Shown: positions 52,815-62,849, counted from the stretch's first letter. The stretch is DNA of 64,000 nt from Lucinisca nassula (GCA_963580285.1 OY757011.1:97950678-98014677), one strand, 5' to 3'. Translations and numbers: made by a program. The notes: generated by a model not told the origin, from the sequence alone.

Positions 52815-53143
52815 GTTTTAGATTCCTCTTAAAAATACAACTTTCTTTTGCTGGATTTGAAAACGGAAAAGGAAGGTTTCCCTGAGCATGCGCAAGACGC
52901 CAAACCATAGTTTGGCCCTTAAGACGCTTGACTGCTGAATAACAAACACGGTGCAAGCGTCCAGTAACCTGGACCAACTGTCATGGTGGATGACGAGATC
53001 GAAATTGCGATCAGACATTGTTTAAACCTAAATAATGAGAGGTCAAGCCACCCTGAAGCTGCAATCATGACACATTAACAGTCCATTCAATTTGTTCGCA
53101 CCAAATAAATGGGATTATCATTTAGTTGATAATCCCTATTATT
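52815..53143. repeat. 332-bp repeat ending in a hairpin, copy 2
   Basis: See 28281-28612. It ends CCCTATTATT some 33 bases before the LINE tail. Confidence 0.72.
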
Positions 53144-53176
53144 TTTTGTGTTGGGCAGGTGGGGAGCAGGTGCGAC

Positions 53177-56100
53177 ATCTATCTATCTATCTTCTTATAC
53201 TGAGTCGGTCATATTTGGCCATTACCTCAGTTGGGTGCGTAGCTAAATTTAGAATTTAGCTGAAAAAAAAAAAAAAAAAAAAAAGAGAAGTCACTGGATG
53301 AGTCCTTAAAACTATTTACAATCTGAATAACAGAGGTATACTATAACGCATACCTCTGAGTCTCAATCTTACACTGTATGGGCTTTGAACTCCTCTGCAG
53401 TCTTAGCATTCACCACAGAAGAGGGAAGACTATTCCACTGGGGAATAGTCCTAGGGAAGAAGGAATTTTTCAGGGCATCACTGTAGGACTGGTACCTGTG
53501 ATACTGTGAGTTGTTTACTTTTGATGCCCTTGTTCGAGTTGAAACTGTCACAGGGGTCAAGTATTTATCTTTATTAACGGCCACTGTACCTGAATGTATC
53601 TTATAGAAGAAGGTTAAAGAGGACTGCTCACGACATGCCTCTAGGGACGGCCATTCTAGCTCGTTAAGCATGTCACCGACGCTGCTTCTATTGCGCCATC
53701 GTCGGCAGGTCCATCGAGCAGCTGTCCTCTGCACCTTCTCCACCTGCTGAATCTGAGTTTTAACATAGGGATGCCAAATGGGTGATGCATATTCTAGCTG
53801 AGGGCAAACCAATGTTTTATATGCAACATCCTTTGTCTGCCTAGGTGCAAAAGCCAAGTTTCGTCTAAGAAATCCTAAAGTCCTAGTTGCTTTTGATGTA
53901 ATTTCAGAAACGTGTTGACCCCAATCAAGATCATCAGTGATGGTGATACCAAGATATTTGGCGGATTGAACCTGCTCCAAGATTTGCTCGTGTAGTTTAT
54001 AGTCAAACTTAATTTGTTTGTCAGGAGGGTGTCGCGACACCCTCATTGAATGACATTTGGCCACATTGAACTTCATCTGCCAATCGGCCTCCCACTGTGC
54101 TAGTTGATTCAGGTCATCTTGTAGAATAAGACAGTCAGAAGAAGAATATATATTCCTATAAAGGACACAATCATCAGCAAACAAACGGACAGATGACCTG
54201 ATGTTATCAGGGAGATCATTAATGAATACCAAGAAAAGGACCGGTCCAAGGACCGAACCTTGGGGGACACCAGATAAAACAGGGACTGGATCAGACGCTT
54301 GGCCATCAAGTACAACTTGTTGTGAGCGCCCTGAGAGCCATGAGCTAATCCACCTGTGTGTGGATCCTCTTATCCCATAGTAATCCAATTTATACAATAG
54401 CCTCCTGTGAGGTACCTTGTCAAAGGCCTTAGCGAAGTCCATGATAATCAAGTCAGTCTGTTTGTGGCCACGGTTTGTGGCCCCATCCAGATTGCTCACA
54501 ATGTCATGGTAAAACTGAACTAATTGAGTTTCGCAAGACCTTTGACTTCGGAAACCATGTTGACAGTCAGCAAGAATGCTCTCTAAGGCTAGGTGCTTGT
54601 TGATGTTACTAACTATTATATGCTCCAGGGTTTTGCAACAGATGCATGTTAGCGACACTGGTCTATAATTTGCTGCATCGTATTTTTCTCCTTTTTTATA
54701 GACCGGGGTAACATTAGCTTGTCGCCAGTCATCTGGTACAGTGCCCTGGGCGAGTGATTCATTGAAGATAAAGGCCAGCACAGGTGAAATTTCAGCACCA
54801 CATTCTTTAAGCACCCTGGCATTCAGGTCATCCGGCCCAGATGCCTTATGTATTTTGAGCTTACCTAACAGTTTGGCGACCCCGTTTGGGTCAACTGTTA
54901 TGTCCCCCATTGAGGGGAACTGACTATTACCTTTAGTTGGTAGCTCACCATCAGTTTCACGCGTAAATGCAGATTGAAACTGTTTGTTACATATGTTGGC
55001 CTTATCGCGCGAATCTGTTTTGAGAATACCGTTATCTCTTAACGAAGTGATCCCAAAGGCTTCCTTTTTCAGGGACTTTACAAATGACCAAAACTTTTTT
55101 ACTTTACCGTTCTTCTGGGGACTGTCGGGATCTGTATTATCATCCTCAAAGGTAAAGATGCTGGAAACATGCTTCCAATATGCATCTCTTATTACCTTTT
55201 GTACATGTGCTCTGAACCTTTTGTAATGGCTCTTAACGTCAGGGCTACTAGACTTACGAGCACGAAAGTACATTCGATTGCGTCTTCTAATTAGATGCTT
55301 GATCGTGTTGTCGATCCAAGGCGCACTAAACTTTGTTTTGGTCATTTTCGTTGGAATAAACCTTTCCATAGCCGCAGTTAATTCGGTCTTAAAATTGACC
55401 CACATGTCGTTAACTGACATGTGCGAAAGGTCAGAGGAAAGGAACGAATCTCTAAATCGCGCCATATGGTCTCGCAGACCATCCATATCCGCACGTTTAT
55501 ATAGATATATTTTACGCGGGGCTTGTCTGATTCGTTTTGCTTTTATGTCGTATTCAATAAGGACTATGTCGTGATCGGCTTTGCCGATCGGGGGCATCCC
55601 CTTAACTCGATTAACTGGGGATGGTGAATTTGTAAATAATAGATCGAGGGTCTTCTCTTGACGGGTGGGTATATTAATTACTTGGGCTAGGCAGTGTTCT
55701 TTGATTATATCTAAAAGCTGTTGCTGTGTCTGCCTTTTAGATACCCCATGGGGCACCTGCATGTTGCACCATTCAATGTCACCACAATTGAAGTCTCCGC
55801 CAACCAAAATATGGGCATTTGCATTTGACATTATCCTAGACAAAGATGAATTAAAAGCCTCAAGATATTCTGGGTCAATCTGATCTGGGGGGCGATAAAA
55901 GGAACCAAGGTACAGAGTCCTACATCCAATAATGTTCAATTTACACCAAACTAATTCACATTTGGTGTCCAATTCCGGAGTTTCTGTACAGAGTAGGTCT
56001 CGCTTGAAAGCCACAAAGACACCTCCATGTGCATCCCCAACTCTGTCTTTCCGGATAGCCTCAAAAGATTCTGGAAAAATTTCTGAGTTTTTAATTTCTG

Positions 56101-56440
56101 GGGTTAGCCAGGACTCATTGCCCAAAATGATGTCCGGCTTAGCTGAGTCGATAATAGTATGAAGTTCAGCCCTTTTGTTCTTTATTGACTGACAATTCAT
56201 AATCAATATTCTGAGGGGGTGGTTAAGGACCGCCTTTTTGGTCTTCATTTTAGCTTCTTTTGACTGCTGCACAATGGGCGAAGAAGCTGCCGTGGGCGGG
56301 CCAATATTGTCTGGTATCGGACTGTCAGGCTCGGACAGGGTAGATAACTTCACCGAAGTTGAATTTCTGGTTTCAAGCCTACACTCGGAGTCATTCAACT
56401 CACCATTGTTTTCAGTATTTTGATTTTTATGTTTTTTTGT
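53177..56440 (-). mobile_element. CR1/L2-type LINE, minus strand
   Basis: The 3' end is an (AGAT)n tail read on the minus strand, at 53177-53192, preceded by GACCGACTCAGTATAAGAAG. A 3' untranslated part with a 22-base T run precedes it. The 5' end lies about 56410-56440; no target duplication was found. A fragment of its tail is at 21690-21733. Confidence 0.75.
53369..56440 (-). CDS. LINE ORF2: endonuclease and reverse transcriptase
   Basis: One uninterrupted frame of just over 1000 residues, stop at 53369. N-terminal APE-type endonuclease: LRILIMNCQSIKNKR, GNESWL, VGGDFNCGDIEW, LDLLFTN, KADHDIV. Reverse transcriptase: HKASGPDDLNARVLKECG, YRPVSLTCICCKTLEHII, DFAKAFDKVPHRRLL, GVPQGSVLGPVLFLVFINDL and catalytic FADD near 54168-54182, then KYLGITITDDLDWGQHV. 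The C-terminal part with RTAARWTCRRW is usual in CR1/L2-like elements. It would nick target DNA and copy its RNA there. Intact, so possibly still active. The frame stays open to an ATG at 56476, but that codon lies in the host exon at 56443 and is not its start. Confidence 0.85.
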   Translation of the reverse strand, partial: TKKHKNQNTENNGELNDSECRLETRNSTSVKLSTLSEPDSPIPDNIGPPTAASSPIVQQSKEAKMKTKKAVLNHPLRILIMNCQSIKNKRAELHTIIDSAKPDIILGNESWLTPEIKNSEIFPESFEAIRKDRVGDAHGGVFVAFKRDLLCTETPELDTKCELVWCKLNIIGCRTLYLGSFYRPPDQIDPEYLEAFNSSLSRIMSNANAHILVGGDFNCGDIEWCNMQVPHGVSKRQTQQQLLDIIKEHCLAQVINIPTRQEKTLDLLFTNSPSPVNRVKGMPPIGKADHDIVLIEYDIKAKRIRQAPRKIYLYKRADMDGLRDHMARFRDSFLSSDLSHMSVNDMWVNFKTELTAAMERFIPTKMTKTKFSAPWIDNTIKHLIRRRNRMYFRARKSSSPDVKSHYKRFRAHVQKVIRDAYWKHVSSIFTFEDDNTDPDSPQKNGKVKKFWSFVKSLKKEAFGITSLRDNGILKTDSRDKANICNKQFQSAFTRETDGELPTKGNSQFPSMGDITVDPNGVAKLLGKLKIHKASGPDDLNARVLKECGAEISPVLAFIFNESLAQGTVPDDWRQANVTPVYKKGEKYDAANYRPVSLTCICCKTLEHIIVSNINKHLALESILADCQHGFRSQRSCETQLVQFYHDIVSNLDGATNRGHKQTDLIIMDFAKAFDKVPHRRLLYKLDYYGIRGSTHRWISSWLSGRSQQVVLDGQASDPVPVLSGVPQGSVLGPVLFLVFINDLPDNIRSSVRLFADDCVLYRNIYSSSDCLILQDDLNQLAQWEADWQMKFNVAKCHSMRVSRHPPDKQIKFDYKLHEQILEQVQSAKYLGITITDDLDWGQHVSEITSKATRTLGFLRRNLAFAPRQTKDVAYKTLVCPQLEYASPIWHPYVKTQIQQVEKVQRTAARWTCRRWRNRSSVGDMLNELEWPSLEACREQSSLTFFYKIHSGTVAVNKDKYLTPVTVSTRTRASKVNNSQYHRYQSYSDALKNSFFPRTIPQWNSLPSSVVNAKTAEEFKAHTV

Positions 56441-56442
56441 AG

Positions 56443-56631
56443 AAAAAGGAGATGGATGCTTTCTATGCTGATCCAATGTTTGCTATATGTGAAGATGACT
56501 TCCTTCTGCTGTTGAATGTCTCCGACAAAGTTCCGATGGAAAATATAAAGAGTTCACTCTGTGACACGGACTGGGAGGAGTACGGCAGGAACATGGTTGA
56601 AACTATGGATTGGATGGGTACAATGCAAAAG
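56443..56631 (+). CDS. Host exon j (phase 0 to 0), paired-Cys module
   Basis: Acceptor GTTTTTTTGTAG ends at 56442; donor GTGAGA starts at 56632. Its 63 codons begin KKEMDAFYADPMFAICEDD and include a second Cys in SSLCDT and the sequon NVS. It is the counterpart of exon f. A LINE on the opposite strand ends just upstream, and its reading frame runs antisense into this exon without being part of it. Confidence 0.85.
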
Positions 56632-56670
56632 GTGAGATTTCTTGACCCAGTCTGTACTGAATGGAATCTT

Positions 56671-56790
56671 CTTTTGTTTTGTTTGATTTGAGGTTTAACG
56701 TCCCCGTCAACACTGTAAAGGTCATTTTGGAGACGTTGCTTCCAATTCTGTGGGACTTTTACCCGACGTTGAGATGAAATGACATCTCTT
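56671..56790 (-). mobile_element. SINE-like fragment, reverse
   Basis: TTTGTTTGATTTGAGGTTTA, GTCCCCGTCAACACTGTAAA and GTGGGACTTTTACCCGAC, the 3' half of the family inserted in the Helentron. Confidence 0.6.
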
Positions 56791-56959
56791 TCATATGTAT
56801 ATAATATAATACAGGAGTGCATTTCAAAATGTAGTGATGTGTGTGTGTGAGTGTTGGGGGTGGGTGGGTCAGGCTGTATTATCTTTATATCTTTAAAACC
56901 AATTTGGAAAATGGCTGATGTTTTGCCAAACAATGTAGGCCCTGATCAGATTCCACATA

Positions 56960-57040
56960 CTGGGCGGCAGGGCTTGAGATGTCATTGCATCTCAATGTTG
57001 GGTAAAAGACCCACAAAATTGGAAGCAACATCTCCAAATT
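56960..57040 (+). mobile_element. SINE-like fragment
   Basis: GGCGGCAGGGCTTGAGATGT, GTAAAAGACCCACAAAATTG and ACATCTCCAAATTGGC; truncated at both ends. Confidence 0.5.
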
Positions 57041-57150
57041 GGCTTCTACAGTATACACAAAGTATACTAAATCAAAAGAAATAAAGGCCTTGACCTTTTT
57101 CACAAATTTGAAATGGGACTTTAAAAAGAATCCCTCAGATTTTTATATAT

Positions 57151-59409
57151 TAGCTCACCTGTCACGTAGTGACAAGGTGAGCTTTTGGGATCACTTTTTG
57201 TCCGTCGTCCGTCGTGCGTCCGTGCGTGCGTGCGTCCGTAAACTTTTCTTCAAACGACATCTCCTCCTAAACCACTGATCGTATTTTGACCAAACTTCAC
57301 AGGAATGATCCTTAGGGGGTCCCCTTTCAAAGTTGTTCAAATGGTTCCGGTCCGTTGCACATGTAGGTCACAGTAGCCAAAAATAGATTTTTTACACCGC
57401 AAACTTAAAAAATCTTCTTCTCTGAAACCGCAAGGCCCAGGTCTTTGATATTTGGTATGAAGCTTCATCTAGTGGACCCCTACCAAGATTGTTCAAATTA
57501 TAGTGCTGGGGCGTAAAATGCCCCCGCACAGGGGCCCTTTGGTTTTACATGGGCTTATATAGGGAAAATCTTGAAAAATCTTCTTCTCTGAAACCGCAAG
57601 GTCCAGGTCTTTGATATTTGGTATGAAGCTTCATCTAGTGGACCCCTACCAAGATTGTTCAAATTATAGTGCTGGAGCTAAAAATGCCCCCCACACGGGG
57701 GCCCTTTGGTTTTACATGGGCTTATATAGGGAAAATCTTGAAAAATCTTCTTCTCTGGAACCGCAGGTCTTTGATATTTGGTATGAAGCTTCATCTAGTG
57801 GACCCCTACCAAGATTATTCTAATTATAGTGCTGGGGCCAAAAATGCCCCCGCACCAGGGCCCTTTTGTTGTCGCGCCTGCTATTAGCATGGCGCGATAT
57901 AGGCGTCCGGTTTTCCGTCCGTTCGTCCGTCCGTTTGTCAAGGCGTCAACATTTGCGACCACCCTAGCGTTCACCCTGAGGTTCAAGTTTATTTCTCAAG
58001 AACTATAAGAGCTTCATTAATGATACTTGGTACAAACTTGTATCTGGGGATGACAACTTACATGCAAGCATCCATATTTGACCTTGACCTACATTTCATG
58101 GTTCACTGACTTTGTAAAATATTGCGACCACCCTAGCATTCACCCTGAGGTTCAAGTTTATTTCTAAAGAACTATAAGAGCTTCATTAATGATACTTGGT
58201 ACAAGCTTGTATCTGGGGATGACAACTTACATGCAAGCATCCATATTTGACCTTGACCTACATTTCATGGTTCACTGACTTTGTAAAATATTGCGACCAC
58301 CCTAGCGTTCACCCTGAGGTTCAAGTTTATTTCTAAAGAACTATAAGAGCTTCATTAATGATACTTGGTACAAACTTGTATCTGGGGATGACAACTTACA
58401 TGCAAGCATCCATATTTGACCTTGACCTATATTTCATGGTTGACTGACTTTGTAAAATATTGTGACCACCCTAGCGTTCACCCTAATGGTCAAGTTTATT
58501 TCTCAAGAACTATAGGAGCTACATTAATGATACTTGGTACAAGCTTGCATTTAAGAATGGAAACTTTTGTGCAAGCATCTATGTTTGACCTTGACCTACA
58601 TATCATGGTTCGGTGACTTTGCGCCCCCACAGGCGCGACATAGCCTTCGGCGGAATTCTTGTTTTACATAGGCTTATATAGGGAAAATCTTCAAAAAATC
58701 TTCTTCTCTGAAACTGCAAGGCCCAGGTCTTTGATATCTGGTATAAAGCTTCATCTTGTGGACCTCTACCAAGATTGTTCAAATTATAGCCCTGGGGCCA
58801 AAAATGCCCCTGCTCCGGGGCCCTTTGGTTTTACATAGACGTATATAGGGAAAATCTTGAAAAATCTTCTTCTTTGAAACCACAAGGCTTAGGTCTTCGA
58901 TATTTGTTATGAAGCTTCAGCTAGTGGACCTCTATAAAGATTGTTCAAATTATAGCCCTGAGACCAAAAATGCCTCCGCCATGTGGCCCTTTGGTTTTAC
59001 ATAGACTTATATAGGGAAAATCTTTAAAAATCATCTTCTCTGAAACACAAGGCTTAGGTCTTTGATATTTGTTATGAAGCTTCAGCTAGTGGACCTCTAC
59101 CAAGATTGTTCAAATTATAGCCCTGGGGCCAAAAATGCCCCTGTTCCGGGGCCCTTTGGTTTAACATAGACTTATATAGGGAAAATCTTGTTTTACATAG
59201 ACTTCTATATGCAGGGTAAACCTTTAAAATCTTCTTCTCTGAAACCAGAAAGCCCAGGTCTATCATATTCGATATGAAGCTTCATCTTGTGGACCTCTAC
59301 CAAGATTGTTCAAATTATAGCCCTGGGGCCAAAATTGACCCTGCCCGGGGCCCACTTGTTATACATTGGATCAGGTGAGCGAACCAGGGCCCTCTGGGCC
59401 CTCTTGTTT
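57151..59409 (+). mobile_element. Tandem-core element, GCTCACC family, complete, with nested element
   Basis: Starts TTAGCTCACCTGTCACGTAG with a hairpin to GTGACAAGGTGAGC. 166-bp units as at 31989. Ends CAGGTGAGCGAACC, the hairpin AGGGCCCTCTGGGCCCT and CTTGTTTT. GCTCACCTG and CAGGTGAGC are the inverted terminal words. Interrupted at 57870-58660. It ends about 50 bases before the exon at 59458. Confidence 0.72.
57870..58660 (+). mobile_element. Tandem-core element, GTCGCGCC family, nested
   Basis: TGTCGCGCCTG at the start and CAGGCGCGACA near the end, then hairpin GCCTTCGGC and AATTCTTG. Four units of ~169 bp with GCGACCACCCTAGCGTTCAC and GAGCTTCATTAATGATACTT. The host array continues as GTTTTACATAGGC, matching its sister units. 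Confidence 0.72.
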
Positions 59410-59457
59410 TAGTTTATAGAATACTTGTCCAGAATTCCTTTTTTCTGATTATTTCAG

Positions 59458-59678
59458 AAAGTTGACCTCTTATATTACAATGGAACAACATCATCAGTGG
59501 ATTGGGACGCAATGATTGAAAATATGGAGTTATATAGTACAGCAATAAGTAGACCAGAGAAGGTTGTTGAGGATGCCCTATATGTCGTGAACAAAATGAA
59601 TGTAACCAAGTTACTGGAGTCTCTTGGCAATATGGACAGTAATGGACTTCAGGATTTCACATTTAAAGAAATGAACAA
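59458..59678 (+). CDS. Host exon k (phase 0 to 2)
   Basis: Acceptor GATTATTTCAG ends at 59457, donor GTAAGT at 59679. It encodes about 73 residues, KVDLLYYNGTTSSVDWDAM at the start, with sequons NGT and NVT and no Cys. Same cassette slot as exon g, and locally like exon c around DWxxM. Confidence 0.85.
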
Positions 59679-59876
59679 GTAAGTCATCGATTATTCTAAT
59701 GCACTTGTGTATGTAATGCGACATTTGATTGGATAACGTCAAAAATTTGCAACAGTATATTCTGGGATATACTGTAATAAACCCGACGTCAAGTTACCTC
59801 GCATTGGCTAGTATGTGTTTTTTTGCAGCTGACAGAGCCTGCCCCTTTGTGCAAAATGAAAAAAAATTCAACAAAC
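59679..59876. other. Intron with small hairpin
   Basis: CAGTATATTCTGGGATATACTG-type foldback near 59753-59774; otherwise nothing recognised. Confidence 0.35.
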
Positions 59877-60098
59877 AATCCAATAAGTGCATTTAAATGG
59901 GGATAACTGTATTGAAAATTGTTATTTGGGGAAGTAAATTGCCGGTTTGAGGGTTGCAAATTCCATTTTACGGCTCCGCTTTCACATCACAGTAAAACGA
60001 AATTTCCAACCTTAAAACTGCCGATTTACCTCCCCAAATTATAATTTTGAATACAGATATCCACTAATTTTAATACAGTGCACCTATTAGGTGTAATG
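59877..60098. repeat. Foldback sequence, ~220 bp
   Basis: TTTGGGGAAGTAAATTGCCG near 59926 pairs with CTGCCGATTTACCTCCCCAA near 60028. Outer arms (AAGTGCATTTAAATGGGG; TTAATACAGTGCACC) also pair partly. No copy elsewhere in the window. Confidence 0.45.
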
Positions 60099-60409
60099 GT
60101 TATGGATATATAGCACTTCTTCAACCTTTGTGAAGGAACTTCTGGTGAGAAAGTTGAACGTGGACAACCTGTATAAGGTCGGAGAAATAGCGCGGTCACC
60201 CCACGTTCCCCCCTAGCACCATGTATCCACAGTGGCCATCACATATTTAATCCTTTTTGTCATGGCCAGCTCAGTGCGAGGTTTCACGGGTTCAAAAAGA
60301 TTTGCTGTGGGTGTACTGTAGGTGTGTTTTTTATAGGCTTGAAAACATGCAGCATTGATTGCCTGTGGTAAGAACTTACTTGCTGTCCATTATGAAAGCT
60401 ACCATATAG

Positions 60410-60595
60410 TTGGGACAGACAGGCCTTAGCAAACAGTGAAGACCCAGATCATCTGGCTCCTGAAGGAGCAGTCTGATCAGGGTTTGTGCTGTTCGCCATA
60501 TTGTCTGCACTTTTTGGACTCATTGATATTTGTTAAAATTTAGGAGAATTACAGCAAGTTCTCAAGGTGTCTGAATTCTTGGGATATTAACATTT
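60410..60595 (+). mobile_element. Palindrome-bearing element, type epsilon
   Basis: GGGACAGACAGGCCTTA flank, palindrome 60429-60496, then GGAGAATTACAGCAAGTTCT as in the reverse copy near 23680. Confidence 0.5.
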
Positions 60596-60600
60596 TTTTT

Positions 60601-61841
60601 TATGCCCCCCATAGGAGGGCATATAGTTTTGCACTGTCAGTTTGTTTGTGCGTTTGTGCATTTGTGGGTTTGTAAGTCCACACTTTTTTGTGATGCAAAC
60701 TACTTCCACATTTCTTCAACAATTGAGCCGAAACTTTGCACATGCATTCCTTGTGAGGTGAAGGGATGCCTAACACAATTTTCACGTTGGTCCTATCATT
60801 TTCGAAGGAGTTACGGCCCTTTATTTTCTAAAAAATGTGCTAAAAACCTTATGATGTGAACTACTTCAACATTTCTTCACTGATTCAGCTGAAACTTTGC
60901 ACATGCATTCCTTGTGAGGTGAAGGGGTGTCTAACACAATTTTCATGTTGATCCTATCATCTGTGACGGAGTTACGGCCCTTGATTCTCTGAAAAAACAC
61001 GTTCAAAAACCTTGTGACAAGAACTACTTCCACATTTCTTCACTGCTTGAGCTGAAACTTTGCACATACATTCCTTGTGAGGTAAAGGGGTGCCTAACAC
61101 AATTTTCACATTGATCCTATCATCTGCGAAGGAGTTACTGCCCTTTATTTTCTGAAAAACGCATTCTTAAACCTTGTGACGCGAACTACTTCCACATTTC
61201 CTTGCTAATTTTGCTAAATTTTTGCATATGCATTTGCAGTGATATGTAGATGTGCCTAACACAAAATCCATTCTGCGAGGATGAAGCGTTTTGGAGTTAT
61301 GGCTCTTGATTTTCTCAAAAATGCGCTAAAAAATCTTGTGACACAAACTACCTCCACATATCGTCACTGATTGAGCTGAAACTTTGCACATGCATTCCTT
61401 GTGAGGTGAAGGGGTGCCTAACACAATTTTCACGTTGATCCTATCACCTGCGACAAAGTTACAGCCCTTGATATTCTGAAAAACAGGTTCGAAAACCTTG
61501 TGACGCAAACTTCTTCCACATTTCTTCACCGTTTGAGCTGAAACTTTGCCCATGCATTCCTTGTGAGGTAAAGGGGTGCCTAACACAATTTTCGCGTTGA
61601 TCCTATCATCTGCGAAGGAGTTACGGCCCTTTATTTTCTGAAATAACTTGTTCTTAAACCTTGTGACGCGAACTACTTCCACATTTCTTCGACAATTTTG
61701 TTAAATTTTTATGCCCCCGTAGGAGGGCATATAGTTTTTGCACTGTCCGTTTGTTTGTGGGTTTGTGGGTTAGTCCGCACTTTTTTTTCCTCAAATTGGC
61801 TCCTACGGGGGCATTGCTCCCTTATAGTGACAGCTCTTGTT
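60601..61841 (+). mobile_element. Tandem-core element, ATGCCCCCGTAGGAG family
   Basis: Starts TATGCCCCCCATAGGAGGGC. About six units of ~162 bp with ACTACTTCCACATTTCTTCA, CTGAAACTTTGCACATGCAT and TTCCTTGTGAGGTGAAGGGG. A second start at 61709 (ATGCCCCCGTAGGAGGG) leads in 130 bases to the end CTCCTACGGGGGCAT, then TGACAGCTCTTGTTT. So a short coreless copy may be nested at the right edge. Its end lies 15 bases before the exon at 61856. Confidence 0.65.
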
Positions 61842-61855
61842 TATATTGTTTTCAG

Positions 61856-61998
61856 TTCGATGGCTTCCTTAGTTTTAGTGATGGAAAGTGTGGACAAGAG
61901 TATGGGTAATATGTCATTCTGGAACTACGCTAAACATGTTGCGAAATTCTGGATAGCATACACTGACATTGCAAGTGATGTTTATACTCATACCAAAG
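61856..61998 (+). CDS. Host exon l (phase 2 to 1)
   Basis: Acceptor TTGTTTTCAG ends at 61855; donor GTGAGT at 61999. It encodes about 47 residues with SVDKSMGNMSFWNYAKHV, one sequon (NMS) and an aromatic helix. Counterpart of exon h. A phase 1-0 exon is expected beyond the right edge or late in the window but was not found. Confidence 0.83.
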
Positions 61999-62091
61999 GT
62001 GAGTAAACAATATTTCCAAAATCAAAGTACTGATAGCACTGATGGGTGACTTGTCTTTGAGTTTAGGCTGGATAAATGGACCAGAAAAGGG

Positions 62092-62190
62092 ATGTGGCCT
62101 AGTGGATAAGGACGCTGACTCTTAAATCATTAGGTTTCACCACTGTGGGTTTGAGCCTGGCCCGGGTCACATGTGAGACACCAAGTCCTG
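62092..62190 (+). mobile_element. tRNA-like SINE head
   Basis: GATGTGGCCTAGTGGATAAG gives an A box and GGGTTTGAGCCTG a B box. The arrangement resembles a tRNA but has no complete cloverleaf, so it is read as a SINE head. Confidence 0.4.
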
Positions 62191-62428
62191 CAATGGAAGT
62201 TCAGGTGTTTTTATATGCCTGTTTTGTAAAAACGTTTGTATTATGGTATGGGGTCACCATCCTTCCGTGCGTCTGTAAACTTTTCGTTTCTGGATATCTC
62301 CTCCTATAGTTTTCATCCAATCAAGCTGAAACTTAGTAGATGGTAAGTCTATGAGGTGTTGTTACTGTTGTAGCCCATAATGTTTCAAGGTTATAGTCCC
62401 CCAAATATTTACAGAGATATGCCCCTTT

Positions 62429-62570
62429 TTGTTTTATCGGGCCACAGGGCTTGAGATGTCATTTCATCTCAATGTCGGGTAAAAGTCCCGCAAAATTGGA
62501 AGCAATGTCTCCAAAATGACCTCAATAGTGTTGATGGGGACACTAAACCTCAATTCAAACAAACAAACAA
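62429..62570 (+). mobile_element. 5'-truncated SINE with 10-bp target duplication
   Basis: ATGCCCCTTT at 62419-62428 and 62571-62580 flanks CAGGGCTTGAGATGTCATTT ... CTCAATTCAAACAAACAAAC. Confidence 0.75.
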
Positions 62571-62849
62571 ATGCCCCTTTGAAAATTTTGTGAACTATTT
62601 TGTTTCTGGGTTACTTATACAGTTGTCATCGGATGAAGCTGAAACTTGGTAGATAGTTAGACTATGAGGTGCTGTAGCGCATATTGTTTCGAGGATACAG
62701 TTCACCAAATATTTACAGAGTAATGCCCCTTTGTAAATTTTGAGAGCTTTTTCATTTTCAGCTAACTTCTCCCACAATTAACATTCTATCTAATGTTAAC
62801 TGAAACTTGATATATAGTTAGACCATGACGTGGAGCAGGGCCTGTTGTT

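Larger units (their letters stand above)
1924..61998 (+). other. Host gene: 12 internal exons of a large modular, probably extracellular protein
   Basis: Twelve exons with AG/GT borders join into one frame of about 677 residues: 1924-2132, 3629-3756, 6962-7157, 10007-10140, 11899-12038, 14369-14536, 15789-16057, 19093-19223, 20476-20579, 56443-56631, 59458-59678, 61856-61998. Every junction keeps phase. About ten N-x-S/T sequons, two paired-Cys exons and no hydrophobic membrane segment point to an extracellular or lumenal stretch. The order of phases 0-0, 0-2, 2-1, 1-0 occurs twice (14369-20579, and from 56443 onward), with matching sequence features, so exon cassettes were duplicated. The junction of the exons at 11899 and 14369 reads LKP...PLLLGKV, recalling the first extracellular domain of ABCA transporters. 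That family call is inference and weak. Start, stop and any ATPase or membrane parts lie outside the window. Confidence 0.8.

Noticed and set aside
56443..56476. ATG at 56476 (minus) as start of the LINE protein
   Set aside because: These bases belong to the host exon and its splice acceptor; the overlap is chance openness.
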